Shown one piece after another: positions 1 through 8,510 of a DNA stretch of 22,993 nucleotides. Under the pieces are notes generated by a model, which had not been told where the DNA came from, did no database searches, and saw nothing but the letters and a program-made list of their open reading frames with translations. The first letter of the stretch is position 1. Each line of letters begins with the position of its first letter. This DNA is from Flavobacteriaceae bacterium (lineage in GTDB: Bacteria; Bacteroidota; Bacteroidia; Flavobacteriales; Flavobacteriaceae). The translations under genes and the position numbers were made by a program. The stretch covers positions 28,492 to 51,484 of the forward strand of contig DQCR01000034.1 of the NCBI GenBank assembly GCA_003533785.1, given 5' to 3'.

Positions 1-31
1 GGCTTAACATTTACGATTGTATGTCAATAAC

Positions 32-886
32 TTAGCTTAACGCCTCTGCTCCAGCAACAATCTCTAAGATTTCGTTGGTGATGGCTGCTTGCCTTGCTTT
101 GTTGTAGGTCAGTTTTAGCTGGTCTCGGAGTTCCGTAGCATTATCCGTCGCTTTGTGCATGGCAGTCATTCGTGCTCCATGTTCGCTAGCAAACGAATCC
201 CGCAGGGCTTTGAATAATTGCATTTTGATGCTTTTGGGAAGTAGTTCATTTACAATAGCATCTTGGTCAGGCTCAAAGATATAATCTCCTGTAGACCCCT
301 TAACATCCTCTTCTGGAACTACGGGAAGAAGTGTTTCTGTCGTTACAATCTGTGTCGCTGCATTCTTAAATCGGTTGTAGATCACTTTCACCACATCAAA
401 TTGTTGTTCTGCAAATGCATCCATAAATTCTTCAGCCACTTCGGCAGCATTTGAATAGGTCAAATCATCAAAGATTTGGTTGTTGTTGCCAAACAAAGAG
501 GAATTTTTCGAAAGGATATCGTTTCCTTTCTTTCCCAGAGTCAATAAATGAATGTCTTGTTCGGGATGTTCTTTGACATAGTGCTGAACAGCTTTGACAA
601 TGCTAGAATTGAACCCTCCGCACAAACCTCTATTAGAAGTCACCACGACCAGTAAGGTTTTCTTGACAGGACGGACCTGGGTGAAGGGATTGGGCGTGTC
701 GCCATCTAGAGAACCGCTTAGATTTTGAATCAATTCCGTTAGCTTATCCGAATACGGGCGCATGGCTGTAATAGCGTCTTGCGCTTTTTTTAGCTTTGCC
801 GCGGATACCATCTTCATGGCAGAAGTGATCTGCATGGTGGAAGATACCGAGGCTATTCGGCTGCGTATTTCTTTTAGATTCGCCAT
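32..886 (-). CDS. atpG: ATP synthase F1 gamma subunit
   Basis: The gamma subunit is the central rotating shaft of F1, coupling c-ring rotation to the three catalytic sites on the cytoplasmic side of the membrane. The 284 residues are full length for the family. The N-terminal helix carries the conserved pattern around MQITSAMKMVSAAKL (residues 18-32), RGLCGGFN lies at 86-93, and the C-terminal helix ends in the usual run of conserved residues (NKARQAAITNEI, then EIVAGAEAL). The two ends form the coiled coil. The ATG start lies 6 bases after the atpA stop, so it is the last gene of the atpB-E-F-H-A-G unit visible here. No atpD or atpC follows within the 31 bases left in the window. In many Bacteroidota those two genes form a separate cluster. 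Confidence 0.97.
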   Translation of the reverse strand: MANLKEIRSRIASVSSTMQITSAMKMVSAAKLKKAQDAITAMRPYSDKLTELIQNLSGSLDGDTPNPFTQVRPVKKTLLVVVTSNRGLCGGFNSSIVKAVQHYVKEHPEQDIHLLTLGKKGNDILSKNSSLFGNNNQIFDDLTYSNAAEVAEEFMDAFAEQQFDVVKVIYNRFKNAATQIVTTETLLPVVPEEDVKGSTGDYIFEPDQDAIVNELLPKSIKMQLFKALRDSFASEHGARMTAMHKATDNATELRDQLKLTYNKARQAAITNEILEIVAGAEALS

Positions 887-892
887 AATTGG

Positions 893-2470
893 TTATTCAA
901 ACTGGGCAGCTATTTTAGCGGCAACTGCATTGAGTGTGTCGAGCACTTCATCGGTCAGTTTCCCTGATTTAATAGTGTCAAGAACTTTTCTGTGGGATTT
1001 ATTCAACTCTTCGATATAGGTTTTTTCGAAAGCTTTAACTTGATCCACTGGCACCTTCCGCAACAGATTTTTAGACCCTGCGTAGATGATGGCCGTTTGG
1101 TCTTCTACTGTGAAGGGATCATTTTGAGCTTGCTTTAGTATTTCAACATTGCGTCTTCCTTTTTCAATCACATTCAATGTTGCTGCATCCAAGTCAGAGC
1201 CAAACTTGGCGAAGGCTTCCAATTCACGAAATTGGGCTTGGTCTAGTTTCAAAGTCCCCGATACTTTTTTCATGGATTTGATCTGAGCTGATCCTCCTAC
1301 ACGAGAAACGGAGATTCCTACATTAATTGCAGGGCGAACTCCTGAATTAAACAAATCCGATTCTAAAAATATCTGTCCATCTGTAATTGAAATTACATTG
1401 GTAGGGATATAAGCAGATACATCTCCTGCCTGTGTTTCGATAATAGGAAGGGCCGTTAATGAGCCACCCCCTTTTACTTTTTCTTTCAAGGAAATAGGCA
1501 AATCATTCATTCCCTTGGCGATCTTATCATCGCCGATAACCTTCGCCGCGCGCTCCAACAAACGAGAGTGCAAATAGAAAACATCACCTGGGTAGGCTTC
1601 ACGACCCGGAGGACGACGCAATAGCAAGGAAACCTCTCTGTATGCAACCGCCTGCTTGGACAGATCGTCATAAATAATCAATGCTGGACGCCCCGTGTCT
1701 CGGAAATACTCTCCAATAGCCGCTCCGGCCATAGGGGCATATACCTGCATAGGAGCGGGATCGGAAGCATTCGCGGCAACGATCGTTGTATAGGCTAAAG
1801 CCCCTTTATCCTCAAGTGTTTTAGCAATGGCTGCAACAGTAGATGCTTTTTGTCCGATAGCAACATAGATACAATAGACGGGCTCACCGGCATCAAAAAA
1901 TTCTTTTTGATTGAGGATAGTATCAATACAAACGGTTGTTTTTCCCGTTTGTCGATCTCCAATCACCAATTCTCGCTGGCCTCTCCCTACAGGAATCATG
2001 GCGTCTATGGATTTGATTCCTGTTTGTAAGGGCTCGTTAACTGGCTGACGGTATATCACTCCTGGAGCTTTACGTTCCAAAGGCATTTGGTATAATTCCC
2101 CCTTGATGGCGCCTTTGCCGTCGATGGGATTCCCAAGAGTGTCGACAACGCGACCCACAATACCTTCTCCTACATTGATGGAGGCAATTCGATTGGTTCG
2201 TTTGACCGTGTCTCCTTCTTTAATTTCCTTAGAAGGACCCAACAAAACAATTCCGACATTGTCTTCTTCGAGATTGAGTACCATGGCTTCAAGGCCCGAC
2301 TCGAAAATAACCAATTCACCATATTGAGCGTTGGTCAATCCATACACCCGTGCAATCCCATCACCAACTTCCAAGACGGTTCCTACTTCACTCAAAGAAG
2401 CTGCGGTACTTGTCCCTGCGAGCTGTTTTTTGAGGATGGCTGATACTTCAGCGGGTTTTATTGCTGCCAT
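893..2470 (-). CDS. atpA: ATP synthase F1 alpha subunit
   Basis: This is the non-catalytic nucleotide-binding subunit, three copies alternating with beta in the F1 head. At 525 residues it is slightly longer than the E. coli protein (513). The Walker A motif GDRQTGKT is at 171-178, and the Walker B strand [11 protein letters not shown] is around 263-273. The arginine of GISVSRVGG at 390 corresponds to the essential alpha arginine (R376 in E. coli) that contacts the catalytic site in beta. The start is an ATG 31 bases after atpH, and atpG follows 6 bases beyond its stop. Nothing suggests loss of function. Confidence 0.98.
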   Translation of the reverse strand: MAAIKPAEVSAILKKQLAGTSTAASLSEVGTVLEVGDGIARVYGLTNAQYGELVIFESGLEAMVLNLEEDNVGIVLLGPSKEIKEGDTVKRTNRIASINVGEGIVGRVVDTLGNPIDGKGAIKGELYQMPLERKAPGVIYRQPVNEPLQTGIKSIDAMIPVGRGQRELVIGDRQTGKTTVCIDTILNQKEFFDAGEPVYCIYVAIGQKASTVAAIAKTLEDKGALAYTTIVAANASDPAPMQVYAPMAGAAIGEYFRDTGRPALIIYDDLSKQAVAYREVSLLLRRPPGREAYPGDVFYLHSRLLERAAKVIGDDKIAKGMNDLPISLKEKVKGGGSLTALPIIETQAGDVSAYIPTNVISITDGQIFLESDLFNSGVRPAINVGISVSRVGGSAQIKSMKKVSGTLKLDQAQFRELEAFAKFGSDLDAATLNVIEKGRRNVEILKQAQNDPFTVEDQTAIIYAGSKNLLRKVPVDQVKAFEKTYIEELNKSHRKVLDTIKSGKLTDEVLDTLNAVAAKIAAQFE

Positions 2471-2501
2471 ATTGTTGTTATTTTTTTAGCGTTCTATGTG
2501 C

Positions 2502-3038
2502 TTATTTTTCTGTCAATTCTTGTTTCAGTGTTCGCAATTGTTGTGCAACACTTGCGTTGTATTGTAAATCTCCTATCTGTAAAACAAAGCCTCCTAAAAG
2601 CGTCGGGTCGATTTTGTTTTCCAAGATTACTTTTTGGGGGGTCAATTTTTGGGCCATCCCAAGCACTTCTTTTTCCAGAGCTTTTTCCAATGGAGCTGCT
2701 GTAGTCACTTGTGCTTTTTGAACCCCTTGGTGTGCGTCAATTCGTTTTTGATACTCCTGAGCAACCTGCCCCAACAAATTTATTCGTTGGTTTTTCGCTA
2801 ATAATGCCATCGCTTTTTGGGTTGCAGGGGCTTGATTGGAAAAAATTTTCCCGAGTACTTCTTTCTTTTCACTGGCTTCCATCACGGGGCTTTCCAATAG
2901 TTTGGCAAGGTCTTTTGATTGCTCTAAAGTAGCCGTCACTTGCTCAAAGTCTCTTTGAACAGCCTCCTCAGCTTTCTGCTCTAGGGCAAATTCCAAGATG
3001 GCTTTGGCATAACGAATAGCAGCACGATTTTGAATCAT
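2502..3038 (-). CDS. atpH: ATP synthase F1 delta subunit (OSCP)
   Basis: This stator subunit joins the b-subunit stalk to the top of the alpha/beta head. The 178 residues match the family length. The pattern is typical: an N-terminal helical bundle beginning RAAIRYAKAILEFALEQ, and a C-terminal segment with LLGGFVLQIGD around 147-157, which is the most conserved part of OSCP/delta proteins. The ATG lies 3 bases after the stop of atpF, which implies translational coupling between the two stator subunits. Sequence conservation is low in this family, so identification rests on the C-terminal motif, the length and the position between atpF and atpA. Confidence 0.95.
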   Translation of the reverse strand: MIQNRAAIRYAKAILEFALEQKAEEAVQRDFEQVTATLEQSKDLAKLLESPVMEASEKKEVLGKIFSNQAPATQKAMALLAKNQRINLLGQVAQEYQKRIDAHQGVQKAQVTTAAPLEKALEKEVLGMAQKLTPQKVILENKIDPTLLGGFVLQIGDLQYNASVAQQLRTLKQELTEK

Positions 3039-3041
3039 AGG

Positions 3042-3539
3042 TTACAGATTCGATTCTTTTAGTAGTTTGTTGACCAAGGCGCTTTGTTTCTTCTCATCGG
3101 ACAGTTCCGCTTCCAACACTTTTTGAGCAATGTCTAAGGACAAACTTGCAACCTGTGTTTTTATTTCTTTAATGGCCAATTCTTTCTCCGCTTGGATGGA
3201 TTCTTGAGCTTGCTTCATGATTTTGTCGGCTTCGCCCTGTGCACTTTCTTTGGCTTGATTCACCATCTCAGAGGCTGTTTTTTTAGCCGCCGCAAGCATC
3301 GCTTCTTTTTCGACGCGTGCTTCTTGAAGAATTCTTTTATTGTCCGCCTGTACGGCTTCCATTTCATCTTTCGCTTTTTCGGCAGAGGACAGCGCCTCTT
3401 TAATCGAAGATTCGCGTTCATTGACCGCATCCAGAATGGGCTTCCATGCAAACTTCTTTAGTAAGAAGATTAGGCCAATAAAGATGAACAGTTGCCAAAA
3501 GAACAGTCCAAATGAAAATTCACTGATTAATTTTTCCAT
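3042..3539 (-). CDS. atpF: ATP synthase F0 b subunit
   Basis: This is the peripheral stalk subunit. A single N-terminal membrane segment (about residues 9-28) is followed by the conserved KKFAWKPILDAVNERE stretch. A long charged, alanine-rich helix then runs to the end, as expected for the dimeric right-handed coiled coil that reaches up to the delta subunit. The 165 residues are normal for the family. It sits between atpE and atpH. It is separated from atpE by a 43-base gap with a perfect stem-loop (listed separately), while it almost abuts atpH (3 bases). The start is the only ATG before the membrane segment. Confidence 0.97.
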   Translation of the reverse strand: MEKLISEFSFGLFFWQLFIFIGLIFLLKKFAWKPILDAVNERESSIKEALSSAEKAKDEMEAVQADNKRILQEARVEKEAMLAAAKKTASEMVNQAKESAQGEADKIMKQAQESIQAEKELAIKEIKTQVASLSLDIAQKVLEAELSDEKKQSALVNKLLKESNL

Positions 3540-3554
3540 CCTAAGTTGTTTTAG

Positions 3555-3571
3555 CTCCGAGTTTCTCGGAG
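3555..3571 (-). repeat. Stem-loop in atpE-atpF intergenic region
   Basis: A perfect 7-bp inverted repeat (CTCCGAG / CTCGGAG) with a 3-base loop lies between the atpE stop and the atpF start. In the mRNA the loop reads AAA. The stem is followed by CUAAAAC rather than a run of U, so it does not look like an intrinsic terminator. A second, weaker 4-bp stem (CTAA at 3541-3544 with TTAG at 3551-3554) lies next to it, directly before the atpF start. The likely role (inference) is a 3'-end stabiliser or processing barrier that keeps c-subunit mRNA more abundant, as the c-ring needs many more copies than the b subunit. Confidence 0.7.
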
Positions 3572-3582
3572 GTCACTACTGA

Positions 3583-3811
<229 letters not shown>

Positions 3812-4918
3812 TCAATGATCGTCGTGTTCTTCCACAGCAAAGCCAAAATACAAAGCAGACAAGACTGTGAAAATATAGGCCTGTAACAAGGCAACTAAAA
3901 TTTCTATAATCGAAATGGCAAACGCCAAAACGAAGGAAAGGCTCGAACCTATCCAATTTCTAAAAATAAAAATAAGAGCTATCAAACTCATTAATACGAT
4001 GTGTCCTGCAGAAATATTTGCATAAAGACGGATCATTAATGAGAATGGTTTGATAAGCATCCCTAATAATTCGATGGGTGCCAAAATTATTTTCATCGGC
4101 CATGGCACTCCTGGCATCCAAAAGATGTGTTTCCAGTAATATTTTTTGCCTACGGCATTCGTAATCACAAAAGTGATTAGTGCTAAGCAGAAAGTCACCG
4201 CAATGTTTCCCGTTACATTAATACCGAGAGGGGTAAGTCCTAAAATATTTAAAAACCAAATAAAGAAAAATAATGTCAGGAGGTAGCCCATGAAACGTCT
4301 GTGGTGTTTTTCACCAATATTGGGAATTGCAATTTCGTCTCTCACGTACAGAACTATTGGCTCAAAGAAACGGCCTATCCCTTTTGCTACCATACCATTC
4401 TTTTTGTAGGAGTCCGCCAAGCTTTTGAATAAAAGAAACATAATTAATGCTGTGAACAATATAGAGATCACATTTTTGGTAATCGACAAATCAAGCGGTT
4501 TTACATTTGTAGCATGTTGCTCTGCGTCGTAATTGATGGTTCCTTGGGCATCTGTTTTATATATTTTATTATGATGGAGCGCATAATACTCCCCTCCTGC
4601 CTCAGCTACAGTTTCTCCATGATGGAATTTAGAAGAAGAAAAAACGTTGAGGCCATTATCCCAAAGAATTATAGGTAATGGTAGCCCAATATAGTGGTGT
4701 GCTCCGTCCTCGGTCGTGTAGGATAATAAGGAAAAATCATAGGAATCTTCCAAGTGGTGCATGATGTAGGCTTTGATTTCCTCTTTGGTAGTGGTTCTGT
4801 GCTCTTCCTTATTAGCTCCATTATTCGGCTCTTTGGCAAGGAGACTATGGCTAGTAAAAAAAAGAACCAGAGCGACTAAAATAGCTCTGGAAAAAAGTCC
4901 TAGTTGGGTGTTTTTCAT
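3812..4918 (-). CDS. atpB: ATP synthase F0 a subunit with N-terminal signal peptide
   Basis: This is the stator subunit that forms the proton half-channels beside the c-ring. I start it at the ATG at 4918 (368 residues). An upstream in-frame start at 4966 would add 16 residues ahead of a good signal peptide, where a lysine is followed by a hydrophobic run ending near SLLAKEPNN. A hydrophilic, His-rich, presumably periplasmic domain of about 110 residues follows, then the membrane domain. The essential arginine (R210 in E. coli) is in MIRLYANISAGH, at about residue 297 from this start. The N-terminal extension is common in Bacteroidota a-subunits. The protein ends in an acidic/His tail (EEHDDH). 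A 6-bp A/T-rich stem (4916-4931) overlaps the start codon, which could modestly hinder initiation. Confidence 0.95.
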   Translation of the reverse strand: MKNTQLGLFSRAILVALVLFFTSHSLLAKEPNNGANKEEHRTTTKEEIKAYIMHHLEDSYDFSLLSYTTEDGAHHYIGLPLPIILWDNGLNVFSSSKFHHGETVAEAGGEYYALHHNKIYKTDAQGTINYDAEQHATNVKPLDLSITKNVISILFTALIMFLLFKSLADSYKKNGMVAKGIGRFFEPIVLYVRDEIAIPNIGEKHHRRFMGYLLTLFFFIWFLNILGLTPLGINVTGNIAVTFCLALITFVITNAVGKKYYWKHIFWMPGVPWPMKIILAPIELLGMLIKPFSLMIRLYANISAGHIVLMSLIALIFIFRNWIGSSLSFVLAFAISIIEILVALLQAYIFTVLSALYFGFAVEEHDDH

Positions 4919-4977
4919 TTTGTGTAAAATGCGAAGCAAATGTAGTGGCTTTACAGCAATTCCCAAAACAGTTTATT

Positions 4978-5349
4978 CTATATTTTCCTGATATTTTGAA
5001 AGCCCAAAACGGTCTCAAGAATAAGTGCTGTCAGATAGGGAATTAATACCTCAATTTTCTCGCTTAAAGACAGTATTCCGTCTGCCATCAGCCTTGGGTG
5101 AAAAAGAACAAAGTATAACACAAATTTTAGAAAACTCAAGCCCATAAATACAAAGCCGATCTGATCTTTAATCTTATGAGCACTTAAAAGAAGCAATCCA
5201 AGGGCACAGACCCCCGTGAATCCTTGGAACGTATAGGAAGCTAGTATCTGCGACTCGGCTAAGGAGTCATTTGCCAAATAGTAGGCTAGAACGTGAATGA
5301 GACCCACCCCTGAAAAAAAAAGGAGAAACAATACCATGCTTCTCAACAT
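4978..5349 (-). CDS. AtpI-like four-helix membrane protein
   Basis: This small integral membrane protein has 123 residues and four predicted membrane segments, at about 3-22, 38-57, 63-84 and 100-117. It has no enzymatic motif. It lies 3 bases after atpZ and 59 bases before the preferred atpB start, inside the F0F1 operon. Length, topology and position match AtpI, the c-ring assembly helper encoded at the head of many atp operons, although I cannot see residue-level similarity to E. coli AtpI. I believe such proteins are catalogued in Flavobacteriia as a DUF family (DUF6168), but that is from memory. An ATP synthase assembly role is inference from context. Confidence 0.75.
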   Translation of the reverse strand: MLRSMVLFLLFFSGVGLIHVLAYYLANDSLAESQILASYTFQGFTGVCALGLLLLSAHKIKDQIGFVFMGLSFLKFVLYFVLFHPRLMADGILSLSEKIEVLIPYLTALILETVLGFQNIRKI

Positions 5350-5352
5350 CGC

Positions 5353-5550
5353 TTAAAACTTTTGGCTTTTCTTGTGAATGAAGTACAGACTAATGACCAA
5401 TGCTAGGATACAGCAAGCTAGCGTGGCATAGTTTTGAGATTGAAACCTAGTGTCTAAATAAACTCCCAATTGAACAGCCCCGTAGAACAGGACCCCCATT
5501 TGTATGGCTAGGGATGAAAAAATCAGCCAGCGATTAGGCTGTCTTCTCAT
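5353..5550 (-). CDS. atpZ: AtpZ/AtpI family F0F1 assembly protein
   Basis: The protein has two membrane segments (about 9-28 and 40-56 from this start), a basic N-terminus (RRQPNRW) and the pattern GVLFYGAVQLGVYLDTRF joining the helices, as in AtpZ proteins encoded ahead of atp operons. I use the ATG at 5550 (65 residues). A GTG at 5562 would add four residues and lengthen the overlap with the bactofilin gene from 17 to 29 bases. The AtpI-like gene follows after 3 bases. AtpZ and AtpI have been reported to work together in c-ring assembly in other bacteria, which fits these two neighbours. The role here is inferred. Confidence 0.8.
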   Translation of the reverse strand: MRRQPNRWLIFSSLAIQMGVLFYGAVQLGVYLDTRFQSQNYATLACCILALVISLYFIHKKSQKF

Positions 5551-5917
5551 GTGCCGCTTCACTTTTGTTGAGTGATTTCACTTCCTTCCCCATGCTGCAA
5601 GTTGCATTAAACAAAGCGCCCGTTTCGACAATCAGCTTATTGGTGCTCACTTCACCCACCACATTGGAGGTTGCTTTGAGGGTGAGGCTGTCTGCAACAT
5701 GGAGTTGGCCCGAAAACTTGCCTTCTACATCTGCATTAGAGCATTGTACTTCTCCAATAATTTTCCCCTCTTTTCCAACAATAAGTTTTCCTGTCGTTTT
5801 TAGAGATCCTTCGAGGGAACCATCAATTCTAAAATCCGCTTCAGAGACAATGTCTCCTTTGATTTTACTAGTTACCTCAATTTTACTGTATTGGCCATTG
5901 GCCTCTCCGTTTTTCAT
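5534..5917 (-). CDS. Bactofilin (polymer-forming cytoskeletal protein)
   Basis: Bactofilins are small right-handed beta-helix proteins that polymerise without nucleotide and scaffold envelope enzymes. The 127 residues contain the characteristic repeating turns rich in G and V, such as IKGDIVSEADFRIDGSLEGS, GKLIVGKEGKIIGEV and LHVADSLTLKATSNVVGEV. Disordered charged tails lie at both ends. I choose the ATG at 5917, 5 bases after the porW stop. A TTG at 5944 would overlap porW by 22 bases. Its 3' end overlaps atpZ. Position between porW and the atp genes suggests co-transcription. The polymer may organise peptidoglycan or secretion machinery, but that is inference. Confidence 0.88.
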   Translation of the reverse strand: MKNGEANGQYSKIEVTSKIKGDIVSEADFRIDGSLEGSLKTTGKLIVGKEGKIIGEVQCSNADVEGKFSGQLHVADSLTLKATSNVVGEVSTNKLIVETGALFNATCSMGKEVKSLNKSEAAHEKTA

Positions 5918-5922
5918 TTTAT

Positions 5923-8376
5923 CTATTTTTGAGTAGGTTTCCAACTTTTATTGAGCTGTATCTCCTGATACTCATGGCTCAAAACTACAAAATTATTTGA
6001 ATTGAAGTCGGGCTTGTTCGTCTGAAGCTGCTCTTGAAAGCGAGTCAGCTCTTTTGGAGATCGAAATCCGTGCACTACTACAAAGGCATAATTTTGAGAA
6101 TAGGAGTCAACACTTAGTTTAAGTGATTTTAGATTTTCTATGGCCTCGTTTAGAATTTTTATGTCCTTCTCTAGCCCAAGTGATTCCTCCCGATGATGTG
6201 GGAATACCCATTTGTATAGGGCAAAGACTTCTTTGCTTTTATTGCCTTTGCTTTTCAATTGGAGGGTGATTTGCTTGGAATGCTTAGCAGCAAAACTTTG
6301 TGGAAAGTTCTCTTGAATTTCTTCTAATGCCATAACCCATGCTTTTTGCCCTTCAAGTTTTCCTTTGATATTGGCCTGAATCAGTGCGATTTTTGGCGCC
6401 CATTCGGTGGCACTCAATACAACGGAAAGCGTTTTTGCTCTATCGAGCGCAGCGAAATACTTTCCACGCTGATATAACTCAAGAAGTCTTTCATATTGTC
6501 GTTTTGGCTGATCTTCTGAAGGGTCCCATTCTATTTCAGTATTGCTGAGGAGTTGCGCAAAAGCACTTTCCGTATAGTCCGCAAGTAATTGTCTCCTATA
6601 ATCCTCGGCTTCTATTGTTCGTTGGTCTTCTTCTTCCATCCGATACAGGTGATACAGTGCTGGTGCCGCAACGTTTGCCTGCGGACGTTTCCTCAGAAGG
6701 GTGTCCAATCTTTGGCGTGCCAAATTCTTATTCTTGAATTGTTCTTTGTACAAGAGTCCAGCTTGCAGATAGCTTTGGTGGTTTAGTTGCTGTAAACTAT
6801 CTGTGTGAGATGCGGGTGGAATTTGCGCCATCAAGCTGCTTATGTCTTCTAATTGAATGCGGATTGGCTCTTGCTCTTTTTGGGTTTCAGTCCTCGCCAT
6901 TGGTGCTTCCATGCGCTGAGCCAAACGCCAATTGTCTCGATTGGGGCGTGTGCCCCAGCTTGCCAAAAAACTTTGTTTGCCTTGTGCTACTAAATTGGGG
7001 CGATAAAAATAAAATTCACTTTCTTTCCCAGGTCCAAATAAACGGTTCTTTTTGCCCTCACCTACATTCTTAGCAACAGCTGCTTCGGTCTCTGTTCTTT
7101 TTTGTTCCAAATACCCCTTAAAATATTCTTTTCGCTGCTCTTTACTTAAACTCATTAGATGCAGAAGGCTGTCGGTGTTTTGAATGGTTTTCTCATACTC
7201 CAAAATCCCCTCCAGATTGTCGCGCTCTCTACGCGTGCGTTTGTTTGCCAATGTTTTTTCAGGCAATAGTCGAACGAGACTGTCCAGATAGGCTCCTGTT
7301 TTTTTGTAATTCCCTTTGATGAAATAATAATCAGCTAAATCCCTAAGGTTAGCTTTTTCAGTAGGTTCATCAAGGGTGGGGGCTTTTTGAGAGGCCATCA
7401 AGTAGGCTTGTGCTAAGCTGTCTTGATTTTTTTCCAAGTAAAAGGCACCCAGCGCGCGATATATCACGTGTTCATAGGGCTGATTATCATATTTGTTGAG
7501 CAAGCCTAAAAGAGTTTCTTCAGGGTTGGTGTTTTCAAATTGAGCCTGAATAATTTGTTGTTTTATTTTGGCATGAATCCAATATTTACGCGCTGTTTTT
7601 TTTCGCAACGCTAATATGGATTCATAGGAGACAAAAGCTTCCTCTTTCTTTCCAAGCTGTTCCAATAATTGCCCATTGATAAAAAAATAGCGCCCCTTCA
7701 AGTGCTTGTCGTTTTCAAATTGAGCTGCTTCTGCAATATAATATTGTGCAGAATCCAACACTTTTAAATTGATAAATGCTTGAGCTACAGTAGCATTAAC
7801 TGCGCCATAGAATCTATTGCTAGGTAGTAATTGACGCGCCAACGGACGAAGGTTGCCTATAGCTATTTCATTATTAAGCAATCGAATGTTTGTTTTTTCT
7901 CTCCAAATGATCCCTTCCAAATAGGATGCTTCGGAACGATAACTCTCCATCAAAAAATTGAACGCTTCTAGTGCAGGAAAAAAACGGCGGTCGAAATACC
8001 GAGCTTTGCCGAGGAGTAGATAGGCTTTGTCAATTTGGTTATTGCGTTGTTCTCCTTCAAAGCGCATGGAGTGTTTTTGGATCGCTTTCACTGCTTTTTC
8101 TTCGGCGCGATCAAACCCTGGAACCAAGGTGGTGTTGTCTAGGCTTTCTCCCGACAAAGTGATCGGCTCTACATCCAATAATTCAAAAAAATTATCCTCA
8201 ACGCTTGCATCAAGGATAGACTTGCCAATCGCAAAAGCTTCTTCGCCATTGAATAGCACATTGAATGTAGTCGTCAGTCGGTGGTATTGCCGATTGACAA
8301 ATTGATCTTTTTGAGTGGAACAATTCAACATCAAAAAAAACAGGCCGATAACCATTCCGTAATTTGCAAGTTTCAA
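5923..8376 (-). CDS. porW: PorW/SprE-type lipoprotein of type IX secretion/gliding
   Basis: This large TPR lipoprotein is required for type IX secretion in Porphyromonas (PorW) and for gliding in Flavobacterium (SprE). With the TTG start at 8376 the protein is 817 residues and has a lipoprotein signal with a basic residue and LMLNC, making Cys19 the lipidated residue. The ATG at 8355 would leave a signal with no positive charge, so I prefer TTG, with some doubt. After the cysteine comes the family hallmark NRQYHRLTTTFNVLFNGEEA, then helical repeats through most of the length and a small C-terminal domain with YAFVVVHGF near residue 760. It heads the minus-strand run into the bactofilin and ATP synthase genes. 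I found no clear -7 box in the 134 bases upstream. Confidence 0.88.
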   Translation of the reverse strand: MKLANYGMVIGLFFLMLNCSTQKDQFVNRQYHRLTTTFNVLFNGEEAFAIGKSILDASVEDNFFELLDVEPITLSGESLDNTTLVPGFDRAEEKAVKAIQKHSMRFEGEQRNNQIDKAYLLLGKARYFDRRFFPALEAFNFLMESYRSEASYLEGIIWREKTNIRLLNNEIAIGNLRPLARQLLPSNRFYGAVNATVAQAFINLKVLDSAQYYIAEAAQFENDKHLKGRYFFINGQLLEQLGKKEEAFVSYESILALRKKTARKYWIHAKIKQQIIQAQFENTNPEETLLGLLNKYDNQPYEHVIYRALGAFYLEKNQDSLAQAYLMASQKAPTLDEPTEKANLRDLADYYFIKGNYKKTGAYLDSLVRLLPEKTLANKRTRRERDNLEGILEYEKTIQNTDSLLHLMSLSKEQRKEYFKGYLEQKRTETEAAVAKNVGEGKKNRLFGPGKESEFYFYRPNLVAQGKQSFLASWGTRPNRDNWRLAQRMEAPMARTETQKEQEPIRIQLEDISSLMAQIPPASHTDSLQQLNHQSYLQAGLLYKEQFKNKNLARQRLDTLLRKRPQANVAAPALYHLYRMEEEDQRTIEAEDYRRQLLADYTESAFAQLLSNTEIEWDPSEDQPKRQYERLLELYQRGKYFAALDRAKTLSVVLSATEWAPKIALIQANIKGKLEGQKAWVMALEEIQENFPQSFAAKHSKQITLQLKSKGNKSKEVFALYKWVFPHHREESLGLEKDIKILNEAIENLKSLKLSVDSYSQNYAFVVVHGFRSPKELTRFQEQLQTNKPDFNSNNFVVLSHEYQEIQLNKSWKPTQK

Positions 8377-8470
8377 GGTGTGTGGCTTTGGTATTAATTA
8401 AAACTGATAAAACAGAATTTTAGTATGTTATCCTATGAAATAATCCCACATTTATTTCAACCAAGTTCTC

Positions 8471-8487
8471 ATTCTTTACAGAAGAAT
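8471..8487 (+). repeat. Short inverted repeat upstream of reductase gene
   Basis: ATTCTT and AAGAAT form a 6-bp inverted repeat with a 5-base spacer, 8 bases before the putative -7 box of the reductase gene, where a regulator could bind. It is A/T-rich and short, so chance is a real possibility. Confidence 0.3.
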
Positions 8488-8494
8488 TATTGTG

Positions 8495-8502
8495 TATTTT
8501 TA
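8495..8502 (+). promoter_or_regulatory. Candidate -7 box for reductase gene
   Basis: TATTTTTA matches the Bacteroidota -7 consensus TAnnTTTG except for the last base. It ends 8 bases before the ATG at 8511. No TTG lies at the right distance for a -33 element. The short distance implies a very short leader. Confidence 0.35.
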
Positions 8503-8510
8503 CAAAAAAA

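Noticed and set aside
2103..2327. Open reading frames on the plus strand within atpA, atpF, porW, pgk and other genes
   Set aside because: They are shadows of the real minus-strand genes, with no recognisable domains, biased composition and no start signals.
3555..3571. atpE-atpF hairpin as an intrinsic terminator
   Set aside because: No U-run follows the stem on either strand, and termination here would cut off atpF, H, A and G.
7465..7470. A second CACGTG core that might be another parS
   Set aside because: The flanking bases do not match the consensus on either side, and it lies inside the porW coding sequence. Only the palindromic hexamer is shared.
8394..8401. Palindrome TTAATTAA upstream of porW
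   Set aside because: An 8-base A/T palindrome in an A/T-rich gap is expected by chance and has no extension.
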